Shown: positions 46,201 through 61,346, numbered from the stretch's first letter. The stretch: 64,000 bases of DNA from Hippophae tibetana (GCA_037013495.1 CM072805.1:19494669-19558668); one strand, 5' to 3'. The notes: a model not told the origin generated them from the sequence alone. Numbers and translations: made by a program.

Positions 46201-49200
46201 CTTTAATGCTACATTTAGTGACACGAAAAGTGAGCAGGATAATATTAGTAACTCAGAGGATGATGACACCAACTATCATGTCTTCAATGCGACTACCAAA
46301 ACACACCACAATGACTCTAACTCTTGCTCATATGAATAAAATTAGGAAGTAAACTCTTCTCTTTTATTTTCTAAGTTTAATGTATCAAACTATATTGTTT
46401 AGGTGCTAGGAAAGAGAGGGATAAACTAGTTATTGAAATAACTAAACTTAATGATATAATCAATGTTAACGATATCATCAATGTTCACAAAAAAAACTCT
46501 TCTAGCTTAGAGAAAGACAAAAAGTAATTGTCTGAACATATTAATGTCCTGAATCTAAATCTTGTAGAAATCAAATATGAAAAAAAACTTAGGCAAGAAC
46601 TTAGTATTGCTAAAGAGACAATGAGGAATTTGACCATATGTGCTGAAAAATTAACCAAAGTCCTAGACTATGAAAAACCACATGGAAATAAAAGAGGTAT
46701 TGAATACATAGATGAACAATCAACACCTTAATCATCCAAAACTCAATTTTTAAAACCAACCATTGCTTTAGCAAGAAGGTAAATTATACACCCTATCACT
46801 CTAAGATAATTAAGTTTATTCCCGTCAATCATCATTATGATAGGAAAGGAAACATTAGATCTAAGTGTAGATTTATTTATACCTATGATTCGATCATGGA
46901 TACATTCTAGGACACCTAAAAAATTCAAACATAACTTTTTTACTGCAAGAACTACATAAAAAGAGGAACCTAAGAAACCAACAGCTCAAACCTTTAAAAT
47001 TGATCCACCTGTTACTTTCAAAACTAAAAGATGATGGGTTAAGAAGTCTGAGATGCACTACTTTTTGGCTCGTATAATGTTTAAAGCTAAATCAAATACC
47101 CCTTGATATTTAATACTTTTGAATAATACAATGAATTTTAGTGATGGTAAAACATCTTAAAATTTTGGGAAAGGCTTCGTTCAAGGAAAACTTGATTAGC
47201 ATAATTCAAATATATGACAATGATTTCAACGTGTAATTTAAGAACAATCATTGCATTATAATAAATCAAAAGGGTGAATATATGATTAAGGGAATTTGAT
47301 CACATGATAATTGTTATTACATTAACACATCTCCCATGATAACATATAACCTAGCTACCAATGATGCAACTAACTTATGGCACAAAAATCTAGGTCATAA
47401 TAATTTTAAAGATATTGTTACATTAAGTAAAACTTAGACAGTGTGTGGTTTATCTATTTTTTCAAAAGTTGAAACATTTGTATGTGGATCATGCCATTTA
47501 GGTAAACAAATTTGAATTGCTCATATGAAGATCAAGAGTATCAATACAAATAGAGTATTGGAATTTATATATATTGAGCTCATGGGTTCTATGAGAACCA
47601 AAAGTATTGAAGGTAAGAAATATATTATATTTTTAGTACATGATTTTTCTCGTTATACTTGGGTAGACTTCTTAAAGATAAGTTAGATGCTTTGAATTCT
47701 TCATCTCATATTGTACAAGAGTGCATTTGAAGTAGGTGACAAAATAGTAACCATCAAGAGATTGAGAACAAACTATGGAAAAGAGTTTGAAAATACCAAC
47801 ATGCTTATTTTTGCAAAGAACATGGGATCTTCCATGAATTCTCTACTCCTATCACACCTCAATAAAATGGAATAGTAGAAAGGAAAAACACAATACTTTA
47901 GAAGATGGCTAGAGTAATGCTACATGCCAAGGGAATCTCCAAAAGGTTTTGGACTGAAGCTATAAACACTGTATGCCACATTATATATCATGAATATCTT
48001 CACCTAAGTACAAACCAAACTCTCTACGAGATATGGAGAGGTAAGAAACCCAATCTAAACTTCATGTATATTTTTGGAAGTAAATGCCACATACTTAGGG
48101 ATCAAAAACAATTGGATAAGATTGATTCAAGAAGTGATGAATGTATATTTCTTGGTTATTATTAAAATAATAGGGTCTACAAAGTCTTCAACTATAGAAT
48201 TATGTTGTTATGGAATCCATAAATATCGTTATAGATGATACAGGTAAGCAGATTATAAGTGAAAATTTTGATAATGAAATATATTTCATAACACCTCAAT
48301 TAACAATAACAAGTGACACAGTTGGAACAAAAGAAGATGAGCTTGAATAAAGAGAAGAAAAAAAATGAAGAAGCATCAAACTCATCAATGATACATCAAA
48401 CTCGCACTTCAAAAAATCATCATATTAAGAATATAATTGGAAACCATGATGCAAGCATGGTAACAAGAAGAAAACAAATAAGTGAGGTAACCAACTTATG
48501 CTATATTTCTAAATTTGAACAAAAAATGTGAATGAATCCCTTAGGGATGAATTTTGAATAAATACCATGTAGGATAAGTTAGCTCAATTTGAAAGAAATC
48601 ATACATGGATATTAGTACCTAAGCCTAAAAACAAAAATAATATAAGAACTAAATGAGTTTTCAAAAATAAATATGATGAGCATGATATTTTTGTTAGAAA
48701 TAAGCCTAGGTTGGTACCTCAAGACTACACGTAAGTAGAAAGAGTTAACTTTGATGGAAAATTTGCACCTATAGTTAGGTTAGAGTCAATTAGGATTTTA
48801 CTTTCCATTGTTTGTCACATGAAATTAAAATTATATCACATGGATGTTAAATCCACCTTTTTAAATGAATTTATAAATAAGGAGGTATATATGAAACAAC
48901 CAAAATGATTTGTTGATGCAAAATTTCCAAATCATGTGTATAAACTCAACAAAGTTCTTTATGGTTTGAAATAAGCTCTTTTAGCGTGGTATGAGAAACT
49001 TTCCAACTATTTCTTGAATAAGGAATTTATTCGAGTAGGAGTTAAAAAGACTTTATTCATCAAAAAGAGTAGTGACAAGATCTTCATTGCTCAAATTTAT
49101 ACAGATGACATAGTTTTTGGATCCACATCTAGTATACTAGTGGATGATTTTGTGCTTGTTATGAAAAATGAATTTGAAATGTCCATGGTAAGAAAAATGA

Positions 49201-52200
49201 CTTCCTTTATTGGTTTTCAAATCAAACAATCTCACGATAATATATTTATTTCTCAAACTAAGTACGCTTGCAACCTTATTAAAAGGTTTGGCCTTGAAAC
49301 TAGTATGCCATTAAGAACTAGGTACTAGCATAAAAATTATAAAGGATACTCAATGTGTTAATAAAACCCTTTAGAGGAGTATGATATGTATTTTACTTTA
49401 CCTCACTACGAGTAGGCCTGGCATATGTTTTAGCATTGGTATGTGTACCTACTATGAAGCGGGCCCTAAGGAATTATCCCTTAAAAATATAAAGGGAATC
49501 ATCATGTATATTTCAAAAACAATTAATTATGGTTTATATTTTACTATAGACATTACTTGTGAAATAAGTGATTATACAAATGTTGATTGGTCAGGCAACC
49601 AGGATGATAGAAATAGCACATCAAGTGGTTATTGTAGTAAAAAACATAACTCCACCTCACTCTATACATCTGAGGTAGAATATATTGTTGTGGGAAGCTC
49701 TTACACACAAATTCTTTATATGAAAAACATGCTCAAGGACTACGATCAACCACAAGATATGATGCCCTTATATTATGATAACTCTAGTGCTATATGTATT
49801 TCTAAGAACCTAGATCAACATTCTAGAATTAAGCACATTGATAAAAGACATCACATTATTCGAGAATTAGTTGAAGAGAAAGTAGTGACACTTTGTACCT
49901 ACTGAGAGACAATTAGATGACATATTCACCAAAGTTATGGACACTCAAAAATTTGAGTTTCTTGGGAGTATCTTGGAAATCTTTCCCTTTAATTTAATTC
50001 CAAATATTATTCAAAAAAAAGAGAGAGAGGGAGAATTAGAATATTTATCTGGCCAACAAGGTATTAGTCTTATTCAACACTTACATACATACAACCTTGT
50101 GTTTAGTGACTTAACTCATTTTGACATTTATTGTATAAATTATCCTATAATTTTGACTTATGCATACACATATTTTTGTACATATGATGATCAATGTTAA
50201 CATGAACTTATTCATACACTCATAAATACATATGTATGTTATGCTTAAAGTTTATAAATTCTCATGAAAGACTCTGGGACTTTAAATAATATTGACTGTA
50301 AAATTGTGTTCAATTCTATTTCTTGCTTTCTAAATTTTTACTGTAATGAATCATCTAATATTAAGAGGGCTACTATTGTGATGTATGAAGTTACCACAAT
50401 AAGCAGAAAGTGTTACCTTATAATTAGTATGAAAGTCATCATACTAGGTTTATGGCTTATGCATAAAAAATATTATGCAAAAGCAAATGCTTGTAAAAAT
50501 TGTACTTGGCATGCACAAAAAGAAAGAGCCAATAGAGATCAAAGAAAAAATTAAAAAAAAATTAATCATGTGCCTCATATATTAAAAAAAAAGATAAATA
50601 ATTTAGGTCATCTAATATTGAGAGGGCTACTATTGTGATGTGTGAAGTTACCACAATAAGTAGAAAGTGTTACCTTATAATTAGGATGAAAGTCATCATA
50701 CTAGGTTTATGACTTATGCATAAAAGAAAATTGTGCAAAAAGCAAATGCTTATAAAAATTGTACTTGGCATGTAGAAAAAGAAAGAGTAAATAGAGGTTA
50801 AAGAAAAAATTAAAATATAAATTAAACAAACTGAAAATTAAACACACTTACTTAATTTAAAACTAAAGATTATAAATCAAAACAGAATCAGAGTAGAGAG
50901 AATTCAAGAGTAGAGAGAATTCTTGGCTAAAATTGGAACCCCTTCTCTTCTGACTTCGTTCTTCTTAAATAACCGAGTGATGGCACTGTGGGGATGCTTT
51001 TACTATTCAATGAACAGTACTTGGTCGGCCACTTGATACTGTTGGAATCTTGACTACTGTTGTGAATAGTAGATGCTTCATTATTCCGAACAGGTATTTG
51101 AACAGTACTTTGTCGGGCACTGTATGGGTATTAAAACAGTAACCTTGTCGGCACCGTTTGCTGTTTTGTCGTTTTCTGTTTTAACAATTAGTTGTCCTCA
51201 GAAAACATTGATGGGCCAATTTTAAGGTCCAATGATAAATAGTAATGGACACGCAGGCCCAATGATAAAAAACAATGGACACGTAGGCCCAATAATAAAT
51301 AGTAATGGACACGCAGGCCCAGTAATGTTTTCTCCTATCTTCTAGGAGCCCAAAATTTCATATCTACAGTTGAGGTTTCTAAATCAATTAAATCCTCTTC
51401 TGAAGCTAGTGATGGAGTCACTGTTTTATCGGGAGATTGTGTTTCATCCGAATCAGGTAACTCTTCTTTTGGTGTCTGAGGTGTTTGCCCAGATGATAGT
51501 TGCTTGATGATTTCCAAGAGTTCTTCTTGGGTTTTTGCTTGAGCAATTAGGGCATTAGTGTGCATCTTCTGTGCTAGTAATAATGAAGAAGCTTGTATGT
51601 CCTTCACTAGGTGATCTTTGTATCCTTTCTGTGTTAGCCATTTCTCAACGGCTGGTAATAAGAGTGTTTTTGGGATCGTAAAGGACGACCACCATTTGAT
51701 TTGAAATGAGCGTTTGATAGTTATTACCTCCGATGTTTCTGGATATAAGACCCATTGACATACCCAAGGGAGGTAAAATTTTGAACAAAATATGCACAAA
51801 GGAGGGAATCTAGCTTCCTCTGTGGATGGTTTGTAATGAAACTGGAAAGATTCATAACTTTCTTTCACAGGTGAGATCAGAATTGATGAAAGGTTTCCGA
51901 ATAGTTTCCACCATTGTAAAAACCAAGATGGGAACCTGTTGGGATTAATAGATTTATTAACAAAGAAAAATAACCAAGAATGTTGGTTATCTTTATTTTG
52001 GATGAGGAATGCATTGAACCATGCCTGGTGATAATCCCAATAATTGTATGATGTACAATGTGGGATGGAATGTGTTGCGCTAACTGGTAAAGTCAGCTGC
52101 TTATATAATTCATTTCCCCAATCTGTTAGAGATATGATTTTATGGAGTTTGGCAGTTGAAAACTGCACTTCTGTTGATTTAGGATAGTGGAAATGTTTGA

Positions 52201-55200
52201 ATTTCACACTACCAGTGATTTCCAGAATACTCTGATAATATTGAGGATTTTTTGAAGACAACGATGGCCGATAGAAAATCCCTTTACCAAAATAGTTTTG
52301 AACGGCCAAGTAAGGGTTTTGGTTGAAAAATTGTTTTTCAATAATTGTTACCACCTGAGTTGGCTGTTTCTTAAAATACTCAGATGATGATTTTGTTTTG
52401 AGAAATGCTTCCCCTACTCCTTTGGGAGGAAAATAAGTGGAGGATGTAACTCCTATTTCTGGAATGGAAATTGTTCCAGTTATTTTTTGGGAAAATTTTT
52501 TTGGTTTGGAAGGCATAATTTCCAAATTTGATGAAACAGTTGGTCCCCCAATCTCTGGGATACAACGAAATGCAGTTCTGATTTTTTCAGAATCCATATT
52601 TTGCAACCATTCATGGATGCGATTATTTAAATCTAAATCCTCAGGAGTGAGTTGAGGTGATGGTTGTTCCAAAGTTTGTTTGGAAGATGATGATTGGTTA
52701 TGAGTAACTTGAGACCAAGTCATGATAGGTTTAGCCGAAGAGAGGCTGATAATAGTTAGGTTTGGAGGTTCACTCTTCTCCTTTCCTTTCTTTTTCTTGC
52801 TCATTGTTGTACCTATTTTGAAGAAATTCTCTGGTTAGAAAATCAGGTAATGAATTCTCTTCTCCTTTGATAAATTCTATATCAAAATCAAAAATACTTA
52901 ATAGTGCCTGCCATCTAGCAAAAATTTGTTTTGATGCAATATTTTTAACATCTTTTAATAAAATTTCTTTTGCAGATTTGCAATCAATCCTTAGTAAAAA
53001 AATTTGATTTAATAAATCTGATTGAAACTTAGAAATACAAAATACTATGGATAGTACTTCTTTTTTAACAGTGGAATAATTCTTTTGACAATCATTCCAA
53101 TGGCCAGAGACAAACTGAACAATTTGTTCATTATTATCTTGGACTTGTTTTAAAATCCCACCATAGCCAAGTTCACTGGCATCGGTTTCTACTACCTTGG
53201 GGAGTGTAGGATCCGCAAGATGTAAACAGGGAATGTTTTGAACCTGTGCTTTAATTTTTTGCACAATTTTGGTATGTTCTTCTGTCCAAGGCTCAGGAGT
53301 TTTCTTAAGCCTATTATGTAGAGGTTTTGCTAACCTGTTAATATTTGGGCAGAAACTTAATACATAATTTAGGCTACCTAGAAATCGTTGTAGCTGGGTT
53401 TTGTCAATAATCCTATCAGGGAACTTAGTTGTAAACTGTAGAGATCTATTGATAGGAATTACTGTTCCATTGGATACACTGTGTCCAAGAAACCTAATGT
53501 TTGTTTGAAAAAGAGTCATTTTCTTGGCTGATAAAGCCAGTCCATTTCTCTTGATGATATGGAAGAAAGTTTTGAGATGTCTAATGTGTTGTCTGACATC
53601 TTTTGAAAATACAAGTACATCATCGATGTACACAATACAAAATTCTGAGTAAGGGTTGAATATGTCATTCATAATCCTTTGAAACTCAGAAGGTGCGTTT
53701 TTGAGCCCAAATGGCATAACATTCCACTCAAACTGTCCGAATGGAACAGTGAAAGAAGTTTTGTACCTATGTTGAGGCTCGATTTGAATTTGCCAGAAGC
53801 CTGATTTCATATCAAACTTTGAAAATATGGATGATGAATACAGTCTTTGAAGTAAGTCCTTTTTATTCGGGATAGGGTACCTAATCCATTTTAAGGCTTG
53901 GTTCAAAGGTTTGTAATTGATTACTAGCCGAGGAGTTCCTCTCTCAATCTCAGCAGATTTGTTGACATAGAAGGCCGCACAGCTCCACGGCGATCTGGAT
54001 TTTGATATGAGTTTCTTAGATAAGAGATCAGTGATTTCTTTTCTACAGAATTGCTCAAGGTCACCATTCATTTGAATAGGCCTTGCCTTTGTAGGAATAT
54101 CCTTCTCATTGAAGGATGATTCATATGGTAAATCTACCATATGTTCTTTTCTTTCCCAGAATGCACTGGGTAATTCAGAGCAAACCTCTTTCTCAAAAGA
54201 TGTTTGTAATTTAGAGATTTTATCTTTGATCTCTGGGATTTGAAGTTCTTTCTCAACAGTATGAGACTGAAGTTTGGTTTTGAGATAGAGAAGGTCCTTT
54301 TCTCTATGTTCTATAAGAACAGAAATCTCTTTTGTAGAGATTGAATATGTTTTGATGAGATTAAGATCTCTGGTTTTTGGTTCTTCAATGAAAGGGAAGC
54401 TGAAGGCCTCTCTTCCAATTTTGAAAGAAATCCTGTCATGTTTAACAGAATATGGGGTAATGATATCCATAAAGGGAGTACCCAATATGACCGAGTAGCC
54501 TATGTCAGATACTATGACAAATGGGCTATTGATAAGGTATGATCCTTTTTGGATAGATATCTCAGTTTTCCCAATAATACTCATCTGAGATTTATTGGCT
54601 GAATTAAGTCGTTCTTCAGTTGGTTTATAAAACCTTCTGGGAACTATTGATGGTATGATGCAATTTAGGTCAGCCCCTGTGTCAAATAGGGCAATGGTTT
54701 CTAGTTTTGATTCATCAGGGAATATTAATGTTATATTGATTTTATATTTCCTGGTGGTAATTTTTCTCAGATTTTGGATTTCTTGATTATTGGGAGTAAG
54801 ATCATCATCAGAATCACTCACATAAGTTGATATTTTTTCTCCATTATTAAGTAGTTGAAATTTAATATCGTATTCTTTTAATTTTTCTTTAAGCTGGTGG
54901 AGTTCCAGTTTAATAGTTTTGATTTCAATTTTTAAGTCTTGAATTTGACTTTCTGGTGTGATGGCTTTGTTCTTTCTTTCTAGAACAGCAGTGAGGTTGT
55001 AATAGCCTGTGCTGGTATTTGGAAGTTCAGAATTTTTTTTAATTGATTGTGATTTGGCCAAACATGTACTTAGATATTCTACGTAAAGTTTGGTTATTGA
55101 TGGATCATTTAACTTAAGGATTGTTTCTTGAAGTTGTTCATCTTCATCCTTAGTTAGTACATTAATATTTTTAGTGGAGGAATCCGAATTGCTGGTTGCA

Positions 55201-58200
55201 AATTCATCATCCTGGGGATTAGATTCGTCGCTTGACCATTGGTCAGGCTCAGACGATGATGTATCTACCATTAGGGCAGATATTTTAGCATAGGTGTCTT
55301 CTTCAAGTTTTAATTCATGAAGTTTTTTAGACATCTTGCAGAAACTAGCTGTGTGACCTTTCTTGCCACATTTATAACATTTAAACTCTTTAAAAATTTT
55401 AAAGGGTTTTTGTTTTGATTCCTTATTAAAATTTCTTTTATAAGGTTTGTTGTAGAAATTCATCCTTTTTTCAAAGAAAGGTTTTCTTGATTTTGAAAAT
55501 TTCTTATAAGATTTATTTGATTCCTTATAAGGGTTTGATTTAGTTTTACTGCAAGTTCCCTCACAGGTTTTTTCAATAGAGAGATTACTATCAAACTGTT
55601 TGCAGAATGATCCAATTTCTCTTTTGGACATTTTAAGTTCCAATTTCATTTGTTTTTGGATTTTCAAATCTTGACAAATTTGAAGACCCTGGTTTTGAGC
55701 AAAACTGATAAGCTGACCGTAGGTCAGTTGATCATAAGGGATGATATGATTCCCATAAGTTTCGCGGATTTTGTTTCTGGTTTTCTCACCTAAGAGTGGA
55801 GGAAGTCCAGCTAGGAATTTCTCCTTCCAGAATGATTGAATAGAGTCATCTCTTAACATAACTCTAGACATGAATGTAGTTTTATAATTTTGAAAATCAC
55901 TCATCTTCCTACATTTTATGTTAGAAAGAAGATCAGCGTTTTTATCTTTTAAATGGGATGGATCCCCCATAAAATGATGTGATATGGTAAAGAGTAGAGT
56001 GGAGACTGCATCCTGTATAGGAGCTCCTTGATGGGAAAGTATGGGGGTACCATACTCGTCAGTCAATGATTTCTTAGTTAGTTGTGTTCTTGTTTATTAA
56101 TAAATGAGTTTAATATATTACGCAGCTATTTATAAGAGAAAAAATTTAAAAAATTAATTAAGATTTTTATTTATTTACATATTCTTTTTATTTATTAACC
56201 ATTTATTTACTTTTTAAGTTATTTCATAGGACTTAAGAGAGTTTAAATCACATTGAACTTTTGCTTTAATATGTCTTTACATTGCCCTTTTTACCATTAG
56301 GGAAAGTTTATCTCCATGGTATCGTTGCATACATTTCTTTCTAGTTGTTCTTAAATTTGAAATATCTCCGGTGCTTTTGTTAATGCTTTTACATTACATA
56401 ATTTTATTTTAATGTGAGCTTATTGATATAAATGCATACATTACAAAATTATTCTCTATACTAAGCTAATTTTAGTGTAAACTGAACTACGGTATAATGA
56501 GACTTTCAAGCTAAGTTGTCGCATGCACTTTCTATATCATTTTAGTTACTTACAAACTTCTTAAGTTATAGCAAAGATGTATTCACCGAACCATAAGATA
56601 TTTTTACTATGGAGTCTAAGATATCAATGTAATTTTACATTATTACTATGAGTGTCATGTAGTGAGAGAGAAGTTTCGTCATACAAAAATGTCAAAGGGA
56701 GAGTTTGTAAAGACTATAAGTGTTAGTTATTTTCATGAACAAATTTTTTTTTCCTGTAAACTTGTTTTTAAGCTCTTTATCAAGTTTTTTAAGGAAAGTC
56801 AAACAAATACTTAAGTTTCAGATAGTTATATTTTAAGTATATTTGTTATAACTATCACATATATGATTGCCCTCATTTATTCGTTACTACATTTTCACAA
56901 GATTTGAAATTATTTTTTTACTAAAATATTTATTTAAACTCGAGTCTATTTATCAAATTACCACGTATCATTTTCGTTAACAAGTTTCAATGTTTTTAAA
57001 ATATATTCTAAAAATTAAATTTTATATCATTAAGGTTTTTAATGTAATTTAGATAATTAAGCCAAAAAAGAATTAATATTAATGTTACTAAGTTATCACT
57101 ATCACCTATATATACATATTTAAGGGTTTAAACAATAGTAGCTGCCGAAACACCTTTTGTGGTGCCGAAAATATTCAAGAAATTGTATATACTCACCAGA
57201 GGCTACAAAGAAAAAACGGGAATTGTGGCAGGGGATTAATATATACATATAGTCAAATAAGTTAGGTTCTTGAGCAGGAGATTCACGGTTTTGCTATTAA
57301 GGTTTTCGGAAAAGGTAATCCGTACAACTTTTGGGTAATGATAAATTAACTTCTTTTATATCCATTTTATTAGGCAATGTCAATAGGTGAGATTCCATTT
57401 TAAATTATATTTATATATTTTCGTAATCTGCATATTATTATAGGATTATTTATTTTTTTAAACTCCTATATTTATTAGCCTATTTGTTTTATATTTTTCA
57501 TATTCATGTAGTTTATTCTTGATTAGGGTATTGTATATTTCTATCAAATAATTATATGAGTAATAATGATTATTTAGATTTAATTATTAAATTTTAAAGA
57601 AGTTATTTTTATTGAACTTATTATTAATCTTCTTATTCTAGGATTTGTAAATTGATTTGATTTAATTAATATATATTTTGAAGCATCTAGTTAGTATTAT
57701 TTATTAATAAATTCATTTTAGAACACACATTGATAGAGAGCTTATTGGAACATTGGTCCGGATACCGTTCACATTAATCTTGAAAATTGTGAAAACAGAG
57801 CAGAAGCTCGTAAGTAAGTTATATTGGGACAATATCTTAAAGAGGGTAGCATAAGATCGAGTTTATACTTGAACATTTAGTTTTTATAATAAAATTTAGG
57901 TGGTCCAATGTACTAATGATTTTTCTCTTAGATCATGGTTATGGTTTAAGTTGTGTGTTATTTTTAATTTTCTCACTTTACTATTACATACGATTTCATG
58001 TTGGACCACTTTATTTAGATTATTAAATTATAAATTAATGAGATTTGAAAATAACATATTCACCCATCTAGGTTAATTATGTCTGTATATAATAAATTTT
58101 CAATTGGTATCATAGCCTACACTTAACACACTTAAATGAGTTTAATTCTTAAGGACACATACACTCATACTTATGGACCAAATGAAAAATGTAGGTCATC

Positions 58201-61200
58201 GGTTAGACACCCTCTATTTGATAGGTATAATTAGTTTTACTAGAAGGCTCGCATGCAAGCTTTTCTTAGACAAGAGAAAAAAGTCTAGGATGTTATTCTT
58301 AATGGTTGGGAACCACCTTCAGTAAAGAAAGATGGTGCAACAACCATAACGCCAAGAAAAGACTGGACCGCTAATAAACGGTCAGTAAGGCAAACCAAAA
58401 AGATCAAAACTCAATCTTTATTGCAGTGTCGATGGATGAGTTCTATCGCATCTCTGACTATGAGATAGCTAAAGATGCATGGAATGTAATTGCTCTTGAT
58501 AATGAGGGAACTTCCTAAGTAAAACAAACAAAATTGATATTGTTAACATCTCAATTTGATTCCATTAAAATGAGCAAATGCCTATGCTAACCTTGGTGAG
58601 AAAATTCCACAACCTATACATGTACGCAAACTACTAAGCACATTAATAACATACTACAAGATGAAAGTTATAGCGATAAAGAAAAGCAAGAATGTGAATA
58701 CACTAAAAATTGGTGAACTTGTTGGGTCAATCCAAACTTGTGAGCTTACTCTTGATCCATCCAAGAAAAAAAAGGGTGTGGCATTCAAAAGATCCAAAAA
58801 GGATATCTTGGTAGTGATAGGGATATGAAAGATGAGTCACTAGTCTTGTTAGCACAAAAATTTACTAAGTTCTTAAAAAAGAAGAGTTAATAGAATAATC
58901 AATATAACAAGGGACAATTCATTCGTTAGAGGGACCAAAGGTAAAGGGAGCTCGAGCCTTTTAGCTATAGTGGTAAGAAAACTAAATCCACTTGTCCTCA
59001 ATGCTTTATTTATGGGGGCTCTAGTTATATTTCTGCATAATATGATAACAACAAAAAGAATATACTACACTCAATGACACCAAAAGTAAAGTGAGTAGAT
59101 AATACTAATAACTTAGAGGATGATGATACAAACTATCGTGTTTTCACCGCAACCATCAAAGCATACTATAATGACTCTGATTGTAGCTCGGATAAAGAAA
59201 ATGAGGGAGTAAACTCTTATGTCTTACTGTTTAAGTTTAATGTTTCAAATTATGATGAATCATTCATGGATTGTTTAGGTGCTACAAAATAGAGAGATAA
59301 ACTGTCATCAATGTTCATAAAACAAATTCATGTAGCCAAACACAAAAAGGAATTGTCTAAACATAATAATGTTGTGAATCTGAATCTTATAAAAACCAAA
59401 CAAGAAAACAAAAAACTTAGTATAAAGAAAAGGAATTATTTTTTATTTTTAGTTTTCTTATTTTATTATTACATACGATTGTATATATGATTATTTATTT
59501 AGATTATTAAATTATAAATTTATAAATAACATATTCACTCAACTAGTTTAATTAAGTATATATATTATAAACTTTCACTTATTAAAGTATATAATGCTTG
59601 AACGACTTACCCAGCTATACATGTTGCTATTTTCCTCTTCCAGCATTCGTTCCTATAATCACAATAAAAACAGCAGAATTAACGATACATAATTTATTTA
59701 TTATTAATTATGTTGTTTGTCTGTGTTGTACGTTATAAGTACATAATAGAATAACTTAAGATTAATTTTGGGAGGATTATTGAACACCCATACAGTCTAA
59801 CATGCATGCGTGTGCGCGCAATAGAGGGACAGAGTGATTTTACCTTCCTGCGTAAATTTTCCAGCTGCTGTTGCAAGAGTTCATTCTGCATATATGTACA
59901 TTCAGAGAAAGCAATCAACAGATCATAAGGAATTACATTGTGACTTAAATTATAGGATTAGTTTTGGTTAATTGTTATACATGCATGAGGTTAATCATGC
60001 ATTACTATTAATAGGATCCCAAATTAATCATGAAATTCTACTTTGATATTCTAAAAAGCACTATGCGCGCGCGGAACACTAATGCAAGCTCCTTTTATTC
60101 TTGATTAAGAATTCTATCAAGTAGTTCTACTTACATATATGGACGCTCAAGTTCCAGTACTCGGCTATGCTAAATGGAAAATTATCTAAAATCGGGCCAT
60201 TTTAGATAATTTTTTTGCCTAGCAGCTCATGAGTTGGATCATTAATTTGCATATATAAATAATAAAAAATTTAATTTTGTTTAATAACAAAAATATTAAG
60301 ATAAGTATTAATTATAATTTGATTATATTGTAAAACAAGAAAAAAAAATTAATTGTGTTTTCCCATGGTGCTATTATAATTTATTTTATTTTTTTTATAA
60401 AAGCATTTTGTTAAATAGGATGCTGAGTTAATTTCTACGAACAAAATATTACATTGACTAGACATTAAGTAATTCATGTGTTAATAAAAATTGGATTACT
60501 CTGTCTAATAAGTTCACACTTTGGAATGAAACCCAAAGTTTTTTACTATTAGAGTAAATGAAAGTCCAAAATTAATAGAAGACAATACAATGAAAGAGTT
60601 TATAAGTAGTATGGTGTAGTTTCAGGATCCAAAGTATCATTGTTCTTAGAAACTATTACATTTACAATATGTATGTACTAGTTAGAGTCCTTTTTATATC
60701 TTCGGCGGTAATGAAACCAATTTTCCTTAAATATTCTGATCTCGCTCTTTGCGTAGTGTTTATTTCACACCAGAAATGTATGCAGAATATCTTCTTCAAT
60801 TCCAAACATTAAAGTGTTGGTAAACGCTAACATATGTAATCAACTAACATATCTTCCTTCAATTCCAAACACTAACATATGTAATGAATTAATCTTCTTC
60901 AATTTCTTTTTTAAATCGTTAATTTCTTCTTATTAATCAGTCTATACCATTAGTAATATTCAAGTTTTGATCATATTCTCTCAAAGTACAGAATCTCTCT
61001 GCATACCCATATATGCGTGCGTGCGTGCATGCATGCATTACAATACATAATGCCACACCATCTATAATGAACACATTCGAAACAATTAATAGATTTATTA
61101 ATTTTATATCGAAATAACTAGCAAGGTTAAAGTACTAAAGTACTGTTACCTTGCGATCCCTGACTTTGTTGACAGAGTGTTGTAATTGTTGCTCAAGATG

Positions 61201-61315
61201 ATCAAGATCCTGATAAGTTAAGGAACTTATGTCTTCACATGCATAGCGTTGCATGCTTAGCTGAAGATGATGAGTTTCTTTTTTCAAAATTGTCATTTCC
61301 TTGTACAATTCTTCC

Positions 61316-61346
<31 letters not shown>

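Larger units (their letters stand above)
50870..56095 (-). mobile_element. Endogenous pararetrovirus (Caulimoviridae, Florendovirus-like) inside the Copia element
   Basis: Two long frames on the minus strand (52770-56066 and 51335-52804) overlap by 35 bases and are followed by a non-coding region (about 50870-51334) with 30-bp repeats and a TATA-like motif near 50970-50985. Visible parts are a coat-like region, CCHC zinc knuckle, aspartic protease, reverse transcriptase and RNase H, then a second frame of unknown role, a layout reported for florendoviruses. There is no integrase and no LTR. The copy looks partial, but its long frames suggest a rather young insertion, younger than the Copia element around it. 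It lies in sense orientation to the MADS gene. Confidence 0.75.
44026..59577 (+). mobile_element. Ty1/Copia complex with three LTRs in tandem, nested in the MADS intron
   Basis: The order is LTR1 (44026-45393), an internal region with gag-pol remnants (45395-49930), 3' non-coding internal DNA (interrupted by a pararetrovirus, about 50870-56095), LTR2 (56706-58102), a second shorter internal region with gag remnants (58103-59445) and a piece of LTR3 (about 59446-59577). The remnants include a gag zinc knuckle (about 46130-46175), integrase (about 47370-48165), reverse transcriptase (about 48900-49300) and RNase H (about 49400-49905). The element is antisense to the MADS gene. It is broken, with well over ten breaks, and old. 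The type resembles the SIRE/Maximus lineage by long LTR and gag, but that is tentative. Confidence 0.82.

Noticed and set aside
50264-50554. 96-codon frame in the Copia 3' region
   Set aside because: It lies in a non-coding duplicated stretch and has no motif; the second copy of the duplication does not keep the frame open.
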